Positions 11,000-22,570 of a stretch of 64,000 nt of DNA are shown in pieces. Origin of the DNA: Datura wrightii (lineage: Eukaryota > Streptophyta > Magnoliopsida > Solanales > Solanaceae); assembly GCA_035772735.1 (NCBI GenBank), contig JASDFA010000016.1, forward strand, positions 168,955,001 to 169,019,000, written 5' to 3'. The first letter of the stretch is position 1; each line of letters starts with the position of its first letter. The notes beneath the pieces are model-generated. The model had not been told where the DNA came from, searched no databases, and saw only the letters and a list, made by a program, of their open reading frames with translations. The position numbers were made by a program, and so were the translations under genes.

Positions 11000-11572
11000 T
11001 AAAGAATGACTCCTCTACCTCCCATTCTATATCTTCCTCATCATTATTACTTGGGGTTAAAGTGGTTTTTCCTTCGTCGGTTCATGGGTTATCATGCTTG
11101 CCCTTGCTTCTATTCGAGATGCTAACAAGTTCACTCTCTCCTGAAGATGTCTGATAGACATTGCATGGTCCTTCACTGTTTCGTTGAGATCTAAAAGATC
11201 ACTTTTGAATTAGTTATTGAATCCCTAAGTCAGTCGAAACCACTCATTCAAGAACCCCTTCAAGCATTCTTTCGGTACAGGAGTATGATGACTCATCACT
11301 CCTCTAACTACTTGATTCAGTTGTACAATCAGAGCTCCAACATTGCTTTTCATGATGAGGATACCAATACCTTGGTTGGCTTGTTAGTATCTCGAATGGA
11401 AACCCATCATGCAATTTGCTAACAACTCAATTTGTTTCATTACTACTATCAACATAGCATCTTTTCTCTCCTCCGTTCTTCGCATTTCATCCATCAATCG
11501 GAGAGATTCAACATAACAAGACACCTCGGGATTTCTAATTAGCCATTCAAAAGGACTCATCTTCACCCACAT
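11000..11572 (-). pseudogene. Short 5' ORF of Ath-3 (coiled-coil, not gag)
   Basis: ATG at 11572 (MWVKMSPFEWLI). The frame continues past stops near 11384, 11223 and 11211 with heptad-like stretches (SLRLMDEMRRTEERKDAM and MSIRHLQERVNLLASRIEA). No gag core, zinc knuckle or protease motif is seen. It occupies the gag position, as the coiled-coil ORF does in Ath-1. An acidic linker (DEEDIEWEVEESFFKETLEG, about 11040-10975) then leads into pol. Confidence 0.4.
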
Positions 11573-11664
11573 ACTGGGTCAACAAAACTCACAATGAATT
11601 TCGAAATACACAAGATGCTAAATTAATTCGAATCAACAAACAACTAAAGGTTATTAAATCTCAT

Positions 11665-11682
11665 TCCCTAGAAATGGAACCA
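11665..11682 (-). other. Decayed PBS of Ath-3
   Basis: TCCCTAGAAATGGAACCA on the plus strand matches the tRNA-Asp 3' end at about 12 of 18 positions and lies 4 bases from the LTR end. Confidence 0.5.
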
Positions 11683-11686
11683 AAAT

Positions 11687-12290
11687 TGATGACATCCAAA
11701 TTCACTCCTCCATAGGAGAGACTATACACGATTGTCACAATATAATTTACCCAACTCGTGATTCGGGGTTGAATCCACATGGAATCAAGATTGATAGCAA
11801 CAAATATTTTATATCAAATTGAATCAAATAGCATCATTGTATCAAAACTAGGGAAGTAAATATTGGGGATTGTAAGATCATACTATGAATTCAAATTCAA
11901 CAACAAAAAAAGGAAACCAAATTAAAAGTAACAATATGAGCGAGTACTAGGGGTGTGTCGTTAATGCAATACTAATAGGATTGAGGTTAACTATCAAATC
12001 AAAGTATTATTTACAAACATAAATAATTGTGGACAATGCGGCACCTGATGTTTCTCAACCACTTGGGTGCCTTTTGCCTCAGGTTTTCTCAAACCCCAAG
12101 GTCCCATACATATCAACCACTACAACTTGGATAAGAATTGAAGTATCTGTAGACTCAATTCTTTAATGGGTGTATGAAAGTAGGTATTATCTATCTCTAA
12201 CCAATCCCACATAATCAAAACCCAAATACCCACCATTGTTTTCTAACCTATATCCTATTCATCTTTTTGAAGCAAAAATAGAATAAGCAA
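11687..12290 (-). repeat. Ath-3 5' LTR, 3' part
   Basis: Begins TGATGACATCC on the plus strand (element end GGATGTCATCA). It carries the 'gggttgaatccaca' block typical of the late LTR (11765-11780) and a stretch near 12100 (TTTTCTCAAACCCCAAGG) resembling the reverse of Ath-2 near 3350. The right limit is uncertain; homology to Ath-2 fades near 12.3 kb. Confidence 0.55.
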
Positions 12291-13260
12291 ATACAATCCA
12301 TACTTACAATTATAGATATTTAACTAGTTAATATTAAAAAAAATCAAAATATATAAATAACTACTGTTGAATTTTTATTTTAATCTGTCAATATTTACTA
12401 ATTAAAAAAGCAGCTAAAAAGAGAGATATAATTTACAAACTCGTGATCTTTAGATAGTTCATTATTGATTTTTTAAGGGAACTTAATAACTAAAATATAA
12501 TTATTATACCTTGGTATTCTTGTACTATATTTTTATAAATAATATTAGATTTGTTTAAGTAGTAAAATAAATTTCATCAAACTATTCTATATCTCAAAAA
12601 CAATCAATGGATTATAAGAGAAGTAGTACTCTTTGATCAATTTTATGTTTTTTATAGTAACACTATTAATTATGAACTTATATATAGAGAGATAAATTCA
12701 TTAATTTAATTAATTTGAGATCATTTTGAATAGATCCACAAGGGATAAAGCCCTTCATACTAATTACCAAAAAAAATTCATTGGAAGGAAAAAAATCAAC
12801 AACTTTTGGATGTACTAAATTACAAATAAAAATTCAACACAACTTCTAGTTCTCTATTAATATATAATTAATAATTTTGTATTTTATAATATTAAATAAA
12901 TGATGAAAATTATTAAATATGAAAAGAAATTGACCAACATGCTTCTGCTTGCTGGTTATAAGAAAAGCTACAAGTACAGGCTCAGATGACTTAGCTCTAT
13001 GTTGCTTTGTGACAAGACGTTCTCCATCTCTTCCTTTTGCATTTTCCTTATTTTTGCGCTCAAAGGAAAATTGTTAGTTTGAAAAGGGGAGGTTGATCTG
13101 TGTGTCTGTCCTGTAGCCTTCTTCTATTCATTAGACACCTGTTGTTGAACTCCATCCAGGTATACGCTCGGGAATAAGGTTTTAAAAAAAAGGCAAACTT
13201 TTTAAAATAATTTAGTGAAAGTAAAAGTGAAAGTAAGTTTGAAATATATAAGAAAAATTG
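12291..13260. other. AT-rich unassigned region
   Basis: No LTR terminus, PBS or coding domain is recognised. 12300-12930 is very AT-rich; 12940-13170 is less so and holds only short frames. It may be ancient transposon debris or the host DNA next to the Ogre insertion. Confidence 0.5.
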
Positions 13261-13650
13261 AGTTAAATCACGGGCCATGACATGTTTTAAAACCATACAA
13301 CGTCCTTTTGTAAATCGAATCCTTGTCTTGACTTAGCCTTAACGAAATTTTGGGATGCTTCTCAAAGTTTCTGCCCCAGTGTAGAAAATGATGTAGACTT
13401 CCTTGCAAATGCATAGAGTTGCAAATTTTTGAGGTCCTCTCAAAAATTCTGCCCAGTTTGCTGCTTGTTAACCAAATCACCATAGAAAATATGATAGAAT
13501 CGCTAAGACCCTTTTTTAACGAATGCGCAGAAGAAAATTTTATAAAGATATAGACCGAGTCCCACAGGGACGCCTACGTATCCCTCTTAAAAGGGAATCA
13601 GGTCCAACGTAGTTGAGGTTACAAGGAAAAGTAAAAAACAAATTCCCAAT
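13261..13650 (-). other. Ogr-1 3' UTR, truncated
   Basis: Noncoding sequence after the pol stop. It contains a module at about 13560-13615 (GCCTACGTATCCC...GGGAATCAGG..CAACGTAGTT) that also occurs in the LTR at about 23826-23860. Left of about 13260 the sequence no longer looks like this element. Confidence 0.6.
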
Positions 13651-16600
13651 CTAAATGTAGTATCTCTTAAAAGCATCTGAGTTGATAGGTTTGGGCCAGA
13701 TTTCACCATCTATCTCTGCTAGGATAAGTGCTCCTCATGTCAGCACTCGGTGAACTATGTAAGGACCTTGCCAGTTAAGCGAGAACTTTCCTTTAGCTTC
13801 ATCTTGGTGTGGAAAAATCTGCTTCAAAAACAATTGCCCGGGCGTGAAAAGTCTTGGCTGTACCTTCTTGTTAAAAGCCTTGGTCATCCTGTTCTGATAA
13901 AGTTGACCATGGTAGACTGCATTTATCCGTTTCCCATTAATGAGTGCTAGTTGCTCAAATCTACATTGCACCCACTCTGCATCATTCAATTCTACTTCTT
14001 GAATGATTCTCATAGAAGGAATTTCCACCTCAACTGGTATCACTACTTCATTACCATATACCAGCATATAAGGCGTATCTCCAGTAGAAGTTCGGAGAGT
14101 GGTACGATATCCCAACAAAGCAAAGGGAAGCTTCTCATGCCAGTGTCTGTAGTTATCAATCATCTTGAGCAAAAATCTCTTGATTTTCTTGTTTGCAGCC
14201 TCCACGGCTCTATTCATATGTTGTCTGTACGCAGTAGAATTGCGGTGCTTGATCTTGAAGTTTTCACACGTCATTCGCATCAAGTCACTATTTAGATTAG
14301 CGCCATTGTCAGTAATGATAGATTCGGGTACCCCAAATCGGCAAATGAGATGGTTATGAACAAAATTTTTCACAACCTTCTTTGTGATGGACTTGTGAGA
14401 GGTAGCTTCAACCCATTTAATGAAGTAGTCAATCGAAACCAGAATGTATCTATGTACATTAGACATTGCAAGCTCGATGGGACCAATTACATCAATTCCC
14501 TAAGCTGCGAATGGCCAAGGCGAGCTCGTAGCATGAAGCTCATTGGGAGGAGCTCGAATCACGTCTACGTGGGTTTGACATCGATGGAATCTTTGCATGT
14601 ACTTTGTACAGTCTGTCTCCATAGTCAACCAGAAATAGCCAGCTCTTAAGACCTTCTTTGCCAAGACGAAACCATTCATGTGAGGACCACAAGTTTCAGC
14701 GAGGACTTCCTCAATCAAATTTGTTGCCTCCTTAGCGTCCACACATCTTAACAATCCCATGTCCGGGGTCCTCTTATAAAGGATTTCTCTGTTTAGGAAA
14801 AACTGATTGGCTAGCCTCCGAACTGTGCATTTTTGGACGCTTGTAGCATGCTCAAGATAACCCCTATTTTTCAAATACCCTTTGATGTCAGCATACCATG
14901 GTTCACTGCCTGGTTCTTCCTCAACATGAAAGCAATAAGCTGGTCTCTTATGTATGTGAACGGGAATGGGATCAATGTAATTCTTATCAGGGTGTTGGAT
15001 CATCGAAGACAATGTAGCCAAAGCATCTGCAAATTCATTTTGTACTCGGGGAACATGCTGGAACTCAATCTTGACAAACCTCTAACATAATTCTTGCACA
15101 CAATGTAAATAAGCAAGATCTTCGTGTTCTTCGTGGCCCATTCTCCCCTCACTTGATGCATCAGCAAATCTGAGTCTCCAATTACTAGTAACAACTGCAC
15201 GTTCATGTCGACTTCCAGTCGAATACCCAAGATGCAGGCTCATACTCAACCATGTTGTTAGTACAAAGGAATCGAAGCTTAGCTGATACAGGGTAATGCT
15301 GCCCAGTCCCTAATACCAACACTGCTTCAGCCTACTCCTTTGAAGTTTGCTGCTCCATCAAATAATAACCTCCAACCATCATACTCTTTGGCAATATCTT
15401 CTCCTATGAAGGTTGCCTCCTCATCGGGAAAGTATGTCTTCAGTGGTTCATACTCCTCATCCACGGGATTTTCTGCCAAATGATCTGCAAGAGCCTATCC
15501 TTTTACTGCTTTCTGCATGACATAGACAATATCAAACTCACTTAGCAATATCTTCCATTTAGCCAGCTTTCCTGTCGGCATGGGTTTTGGAAGATATACT
15601 TCAGCGGATCCATTCTGGAGATCAGATAAGTCGTGTAAGCAGAAAAATAGTGCCTCAGCTTCTGAGCAACTCAATTCAAAGCACAACACGTCCTCTCCAT
15701 CAATGTATATCGAGCCTCATAACTTCTTGCTCAAATAGTATATGGCTTGCTCCTTTCTCCCCATCTCGTCACGTTGTCCCAAAACACAACCAAAGGTGTT
15801 TTCCAGCATGGAAAAATGCAAGAGCAAAGGTCTTCCTTGTTCTGGTTGGACTAAAACTGGAGGCTTTGATAGATAATCCTTGATTCTATTGAAAGCTTGT
15901 TGGCACTCAGGAGTCCACTTTGTAGCAGCATCTTTTTTCAGGAATTTGAAGATAGGCTCACAAATAACTATTGACTGAGCAATGAAACGGCTGATATAGT
16001 TGAGTCGTCCTAAAAATCTCATGACTTCCTTCTTAGTCTTCGGTGGTGGGAGCTCTTGGATGTCCTTAATCTTGGTTGGATCCAACTCGATACCCCGACG
16101 GCTGACGATAAATCCCAATAATTTTCCCGATGGAACACCAAATGCACATTTTGCGGAATTTAGCTTCAGATTATACTTTTGCAATCTATCGAAGAACTTT
16201 CTAAGGTCTGCCAAATGATTTGAGCTTTTCTTTGACTTAATGGTGACATCATCCATATAAACCTCAATTTCCTTTTGGATTATGTCGCGGAAGATGGTGG
16301 TCATGGCCCGCATGTAGGTGGCTCCATCATTTTTCAACCCGAATGGAATTATCTTATAGCAATATATGCCCCATGGCGAAAGGAATGCAGTTTTCTTAGC
16401 ATCCTCATCATGCATTCTGACCTAATGATAGCCAGCGAAACAATCCACGAACGACTGTATCTCATGCTTGGCATAGTTATCAATAAGGATGTGGATGTTT
16501 GGCAATGAAAAATCATCTTTAGGGCTAGCCTTGTTGAGATTCCTGTAATTCACACAAACTCTGACCTTTCCTTCCTTCTTCGGTACTGGCACGATATTGG

Positions 16601-17079
16601 CTAACCAAGTGGGATACTCTACTACTTTGAGGATTTCGGCGTCGATCTGCTTAGCCACTTCCTCTTTGATTTTCAGACTCATGTCAGGCTTGTCTTTTCT
16701 TAGCTTTTTCTTGACAGGAGGATACGTTGGATCAGTAGGCAACCTATGCACTACTATGGAGTGGTTGAGCCCCATCATATCACAAAAGTACCAGGCGAAG
16801 ACATCTTTATATTCCTTCAGAAACTCTATGTACTCCTCAATCTCATCTTTTGGAAAATGGGTGCTGACTTGAGTCTCTTTAGGTGTCTCTGCATCTTCTA
16901 AGGTTACCACATCGGTCTCCGCCAGATATTCTTTGGGCTTGTCTTCAAACTCTTCTACCTCCCTGGCAATTTTAGCAGGTACCTCATCTTCTTTGGCTTC
17001 TAATGAGTTGCTTGTATTATGTCGTGTAGTTTCATTACAAGACATGGCCTTAGATTCAACGCATTTTGTATTAGAAATG
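13651..17079 (-). pseudogene. pol: Ogre/Tat pol: RT, RNase H, second RNase H, integrase
   Basis: After the intron acceptor the frame shows an acidic linker, RT with VPVPKKEGKVRVCVNYRNLN (16590-16530), YMDDV (about 16255) and LGFIVSRRGIE. A nonsense codon replaces the usual Gln in FAGYH(Q) at 16422-16424. RNase H follows (LLLHFSMLENTFGCVLGQ, 15820-15765), then the Tat-type second RNase H (DSDLLMHQVRGEWATKN, about 15175-15125). The integrase zinc-binding region (14750-14570, HRCQTH) precedes a core with VSIDYFIKWVEA, ITDNGANLNSD and NRAVEAANKKIKRFL (D-D-E). The C-terminal stretch NWQGPYIVHRVLT meets a TGA at about 13736; the ancestral stop is at 13651. Several frameshifts make it nonfunctional. 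Confidence 0.88.
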
Positions 17080-17237
17080 CTGAAAATAAATAAAATTGAA
17101 TCAAATATATATGAAAAGAAAATAATTTTATTAATTTTAAAAATTTGTTCAAAAGTCTGGCATAACATTCAAAAGAACATTTACGGTTCAAAGATAAATA
17201 TTTTATTTTGAAACAATAAAAAACTGATCCTTTCTAC
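17080..17237 (-). other. Putative Ogre intron between protease and RT
   Basis: Minus strand: donor CTGG|GTAGAA at 17237, acceptor TTTATTTTCAG ending at 17080; 158 bp, very AT-rich, with stops. The reading frame is open on both sides (…RAHRASG before, SISNTKCVESKAM after). Ogre elements are known to have an intron at this place, and its removal would join gag-protease to RT. Confidence 0.6.
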
Positions 17238-20200
17238 CCAGATGCCCGATGAGCTCTGGATGGAGTGGCTTTCCAGTTGGCGACTCCTTTTTGAGCTCCC
17301 GCTTCCTGTTGTGGGGCCCCTACTTCCTCCTCGTTGATAATGGCATGGCAACTGTTATCACTTGGCTCATCCAAAAACAGATTCCTTAAACTGAGCAGCA
17401 TGGCGTCTTCTTCGGCATGCTTGATATTAAGAAAACCGTCAGAAATGAAGGTTTTCTGAAACGAAGGTAGTGGATTTGGAAACGAAAAACTTTTCTTTCC
17501 CAAAGGATATTTCCAATTGTCCAGCTCTTCGGCAGTGGGTTGATATCTCAACCTAAAAGTGTTTTTTATGTTGCCACTTGCAACGGTTCCAAAATCTCTT
17601 GCAATTTGACTCCAAGGCCCTTACCTGGCTCAAACCCCAACAACAACAGCACACTTACAATCTTGTCGCTCCACCACCTTCCTTCCTTGACGGAAGTGAC
17701 AAGTTCTAAGGTGTGGAAACTCTCCCCATCCAAACCGCCTTTTCCTTCAATGATAGGGATACCAGGAGCAGCGTAGATTGGGCGGCTTTCATCCTCGTGG
17801 ACCACGACCTCTTGGTGATCCCATTCGAACTTCAGGCATTGGTGAAGATTCGAAGGCACAGCCCCCCCAGCATGAATCCATGGGCGTCCCAATAGCAGAT
17901 TGTAGGAGGCTGGGATGTCCATTACTTGGAATGTTATAGTGAATGTGGCAGGGCCAACCAACACATCTAGATCGATTTTGTCCCACGGTGTCCCTTTGTG
18001 AACCATCAAAAGCTTTGACGTTCATCTTCCATAGCTTGATTCAAGCGAGGGCAACTTCCAGCTGAGTCAAAGTGTTCAGCAAGTAAATATTTAAACCGGA
18101 ACTTGGGTCAATAAATACCTTGTGATGAACTTGTCTGAGTGTTGCACGGTGATATGCAGTGCTTTGTTATGAGCCACGCCTTCCACAGGCAATTCATCTT
18201 AATGGAACGAGATTTTCTGAGCTTCAAATACTTGTCCTACCAAATGTTCCACTTCACTACTAGATATGCTTGCAGGAACATATGCTTCTCCTAACACCTT
18301 CATCAAAGCCTTTTGGTGTTGATCAGAGCTTTGCAGAAGGGACAAAATAGAAATTTGAGTCGGGGACTTGCTCAACTGTTCCACCACAGAGTATTCCTTT
18401 GCTTGCACCTTCTTCCAAATCCAATTATTTTCTTCTTCCGCCGTTGGTTGTTTTCCTTTGTCGACCCCTTGAGCCAGAGTTTCAAGAGTGTATACCCTCC
18501 CAGACCGCGTCAGCCCTTGTGCCGCATCTGCCTCTAACACCTTTGTTCTCCGTGGGGCATTTTCATCGCTGCTCTAAGGTACTGTTTTGTACGAAGTTGG
18601 AGAAGCTCTTACCACTATAAATGGAGGCCTTGGCGTAGCTACCTCAACCTCGAACAGAGGAAGTCCCTGCACAGTCATGGATGGGTCTGAAGAAGAACCT
18701 TCTTTGTGTTCTATCACCCCAATAGTATTCTACAAGTCTTCAGCCTCATCACAAGAAATCATATTCACTTAGTGGTTTGGCAGAGGATTACTTGTTACAT
18801 TCGGTTCCGTATCTTTTAGGTGAATAACCTTTGTATCAATCAGCTTTTGTATTTGGTCCTTCAACGATCTGCAGGACTCTGTAGTGTGCCCCCTCATGCC
18901 CGAGTGATACATACACACTTTGTTGTAGTCGTACCACTTAGCTTGGGTGTCGACCGGGAGGGCAGGTATAGGCTCAATGTAACTAGCTTCTTTCAACCTC
19001 ACGTACAATTGATCAATTGGTTCGGCTAATGGGGTATAGGTTTTTGTTGGCCTCCTTTCAAATTGAGCCCTAGGCCTTTGGCTTGGTGAGGAAGAAGGTC
19101 GTGATTGAGAGGGTTGTGGATAAGTGGATTGTGTGCTATAGATGGGATATGTGGGGGCTTGGTAATGTGATGGAGGTGCTTGGAAATTGGTTGGAGGGGG
19201 ATTTTGATATGGAGCTTGGTAGGAATAGGGAATTTGGTACGGTTATGGAGCTTGATAAGGTGATGATGGAGCTTGATATGGTGGAGGTGGAGTTTGGTAG
19301 GGTGAAGTCTTGTAATGCGGGGTTGGAATTTTGTAGTATGGGGCTGGCGTCTGAGGCCCGTAAACATAACTCTTCAGCCCATGGGCCATCATAACGGTGC
19401 CAACTTCTTTCTTCTTGTGGCTTTCTGAAGTAGCTCCAGACTGCAAGGCTTTGTTAGCCACTTGCAATGCATTCAAATTTATAATGGTACCATCCTTGAT
19501 ACCATCTTCAATCTTCTCTCCTAGCTTGATGATTTTTGAAAAACTTTTCTCGTAACTAACATCAATCTGTCATAAACTTGTGGGTCCAAAGCCTGCATGA
19601 AAATGTCCTTCATCTGTGCCTCCTCCATTGGAGGTCGTGCTCTGGCGGCCTCGGTTCTCCAACGAGTTGCAAACTCCATAAAAGTCTTAGTGGGATTCCT
19701 CTTGAGGTTTTGGATGTAATGCAAGAGGTACATTTTCTGTATTGAACCAAAAATGCTCCACAAAGGTTGCTGCCATCTCTGCCCAGGTAAACCATTTCTT
19801 CGGATTTTGCTCCACGTACCAAGTAAGAGCATCATCGGTCAAACTTCGCATGAACAATTTCATCCTTATCTTCTCATTTAGTCCCACTCCTACCAACTTG
19901 TCGCAATACAATCTCAGGTGGACCCTTGGATCACCGGTCCCATTAAACAGTTCAAACTTGGGAGGTTTGTACCCCTCCGGTAGTTCGACATCCGAATGTA
20001 TGTACAGGTCTCCATAATCGAGACTCGTTATTCCTTTGGTGCTTTTGACGCTTTGCAATCTACTGTTTATCTTTTTCAGCTCCTCTACTAGAGTCTGAAT
20101 CATATTATCCTTTTTTGACGACTCAGATTCCTCCTGATGGTGAGTCACAGGAGCCGTCTCCACATAGATTGGGTTGGTATGAGGGCGGGCATATGTTGAA

Positions 20201-20640
20201 TTTATGTTGGCTGGGGGAGGTATTTCTTGAGCTGGTGATGGGTAATGGGAGGTAACGGGAGCTGGGGGATTTGGATATGTATATAGAGGGTATTGGTAAT
20301 ATTGGGGTGGAGTATCTTGTGGTGGAGATGCGGGTTGTGAAGACATAGGGAGGCTGGCTGGTGCTTTTGAAGTTGAAGCATCAGCTTGAGCCCCAACTAA
20401 CGTTGTGTTGTTGTTTAAGCTGCGAACTTGTGCTAACTCTTCTTGAAGCTCGAAAATTTTATGCTCGAGCCTCATAATCACCTCATTGTAACCTAGAGAG
20501 TAGACCCCTTCGGAATTATCTCATTAATCCCTAGATGTATTGTTTCCACTCTTGTCTGAAATGTTGTTGTGTTCATCCACCTTATTCTTCCCTCTGTTGC
20601 AGTTAGGGATGGGAGGAGGAGAAGGAGGAGCCCCTTTGGA
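17238..20640 (-). pseudogene. gag: Ogre/Tat gag and aspartic protease
   Basis: An ATG is available at 20475 (MRLEHKIFELQEELAQV, a heptad region), but the open frame seems to begin further up, near 20640, so the start is uncertain. A Pro/Gln-rich linker precedes the gag core (GYKPPKFELFNGTGDPRVHL, DDALTWYVEQNPKKW, 19990-19760). A frameshift near 19750 moves into NPTKTFMEFATRWRTEAARA. A degenerate knuckle-like CMYHSGMRGHTTESC lies at 18915-18870. The protease part has YNLLLGRPWIHAGGAVPSNL (17915-17855) and ends in a G-patch-like GFEPGKGLGVKLQ (17630-17590). At least two frameshifts and several stops are present. Gag packages RNA into cytoplasmic particles and the protease cleaves the polyprotein; neither is likely functional here. 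Confidence 0.85.
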
Positions 20641-20944
20641 CCTTGTATAGTAGGCCAGGTTTGCATAGATCAACCTTTGGGAAGGGAAAAAACAAGACAA
20701 ACAGCAAACAAATCACAGTTAGTAAGAGAGGTTAGAAATCATGCTGATTAAAGTAAAGATCAAAAAATTGTTGACGCGTTTCCTAATTTTGGAGCCTCTT
20801 TTATGCCAGAGGTAGGCCTAACGAGTTTCAGAGAAACTTGTTAAGTATTGTCATTTTGCTCCTCAAAAAAACCCAAAATAAAGCTTTATTAAGATAAAAT
20901 ATTGAAAAATACAAGAAACGAACTAAATAAAAAACAACACTCAA

Positions 20945-22547
20945 TTAAATCTTGAAAACTTCTTCATCAGGATCTGATTTCTTTGGATCATCTAGAACTT
21001 TGTCAAAACGGTGGCGACTAGACAGAAGATAGGCCAATTCTTGATCCTTCCCCATAGCTCCCCTATTCAGACATTCCTCCCCATTTTTGCTAAATTCATC
21101 GCGCAAATCTTGTATCCTTAAATCCAAACCCAAAGCTCGATCTTTCCAGTACTCCAACTCTTTTCCCATCTCAGCAATTTCTTTGGCATTGTCGTCATGT
21201 AACTGTCAGTGACAAGCCTCAGAATCTTGGACCTTTCTCTTTAAGCGGCATAGAGGGTTTGTACTTGGGCTTCCTTATCTTATACATGCTTGCCTCGTTT
21301 GACACTAGATATTGCAGTATCATCCCAATCATCATGTAGCCACTCGACATATCCTGTTACATAGCCTGTCGGATATCGGTCAGCCTTTATGCTCTTCTCA
21401 TCGAGGTAAATCTTTCCGTTCCACGCTTTTGCAATGTCCAAAGCATGCGGAACAAGATCGTCCTTGTAACCCACTAGGTATGCGTCCATGTCGGCGACCC
21501 TGGGTATTATTTGTATTCTTCCAGCCTTAAGCATCATCCACACCGGAGAGTACGATTGAAGACCTCAGAGTCCGATGAAAACCAAATAGTATCGAGACTT
21601 GGTATACACCACGAAGTTGGATCTCGGAGACCAATCGAACATCCACTGTACGGAGTCCTCTGTCAAATTACCCAACATTTGACCTAATTTTTCTACCTCC
21701 TCGGGCCTTTTTATGGGTTTAACTCCCATAGTGACCCTGTAATGGTGAGTGGCAATGTGATCAGTTTCTGTAGGTCTAGGTTGGGTTGCTACACACCTTT
21801 TGAAGATGTTTGATAAGCCAGAGTTGAAGCAACAAGTTACATACTTCGAAATGCTTAAACCCATTTTTGCACTTTCCCAAGGCTCGATAGATGTCGGCCA
21901 CAATCATGGGGATGATTGTACAAGGTCCTTTGTCCACACACTTGCACAATGCATGAGCGATCGAAATAAGGCAGATATCAATGTCTTCCTCAGCTCCTCA
22001 TGGGAAGACCACCATCCCCAAAAGATAAACGATGAATGCAAATATTCTTTGGCTCATCCACGAGCTTGGATTAGGAGACTCTTCTTTGTAGATTTCCCGA
22101 GAAGAATTGTGACCAAACCAGTTGAGCAAATAATTTCCCGGTATCCTACCCTTCATTACATAGGATACCATGTTACTACCTTGTAACCCCAAATTGTCAT
22201 GCACATCTTCTAAGTTGACGCATTTGGGTATAATCATCTCAGCCTTTTCCCATTTCCTATTCCTCTGCAACAGGCTCACGTTTTCTACATACCCACCAAT
22301 TTCCTCCAACAACGGAGTCATTTTAATGTCACCAAATCTTAAAACAACCCTTTTTCTCATACCAGAATGCAGTGGCCTCTTCGATATGTTCTTGACATGG
22401 GGCAACTTGCATAAGAGAAGGAAAATGCCCCAATACTTTCCTCACCTCATTTTAGTCATATTCTCCTAAATCACACCACCATGCTTTCATTCCTACGAGC
22501 ATGCACCAAACCATGCCAAATCTCGAATAGGAGGTAGGGAGGCTCAT
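20945..22547 (-). pseudogene. Ogre ORF1 (function unknown)
   Basis: ATG at 22547 (MSLPTSYSRFGMVWCML), directly after a candidate splice acceptor. Conserved-looking blocks follow: WWCDLGEY, VLRFGDIKMTPLLEEIGGYV (22345-22285), WMFDWSPRSNF (21645-21610), VTGYVEWLHDDWDD (21365-21325). The C-terminal part is a coiled coil (LEYWKDRALGLDLRIQDLRD, 21160-21100) and ends DPDEEVFKI at 20945. Frame breaks near 22430, 22000, 21900, 21560 and 21280 kill it. This is the additional ORF upstream of gag typical of Ogre/Tat elements; its N-terminal blocks resemble the plant mobile-domain class of captured host sequence. Role unknown. Confidence 0.7.
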
Positions 22548-22570
22548 TGTACCTGCAGCATAGAGAAAAG
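22548..22570 (-). promoter_or_regulatory. Candidate splice acceptor before Ogre ORF1
   Basis: Minus strand reads TTTTCTCTATGCTGCAG|GTACA and then the ATG of ORF1. The pyrimidine-rich tract plus GCAG fits a plant 3' splice site. The trailing GTACAATG matches the PTPD starts of Ath-6 and Ath-5. Confidence 0.5.

Larger units (their letters stand above)
7491..12290 (-). mobile_element. Ath-3: Athila-like element with pol but no gag-protease
   Basis: Minus-strand order: LTR (from about 12290 to 11687), decayed PBS (11682-11665), short ORF (11572 to about 11000), RT-RNaseH-integrase remnants (about 10870-7946), junction motif (7912-7869), 3' noncoding sequence to 7491, where the old Tekay LTR begins. 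Only about 0.9 kb separates PBS from the RT N-terminal region, too short for the roughly 1.8 kb gag-protease of Ath-5. The 3' LTR is not visible. Many stops and frameshifts mark it as old. Confidence 0.75.

Noticed and set aside
12940..13170. Exon of a host gene
   Set aside because: Composition is slightly coding-like but no frame is long, no splice pattern is convincing and no family is recognised.
7946..20640. Endogenous pararetrovirus (caulimovirus-like) origin of the RT-RNaseH blocks
   Set aside because: Both pol blocks carry integrase cores and the elements have LTRs and tRNA-primed PBSs, which fits Ty3/gypsy retrotransposons.
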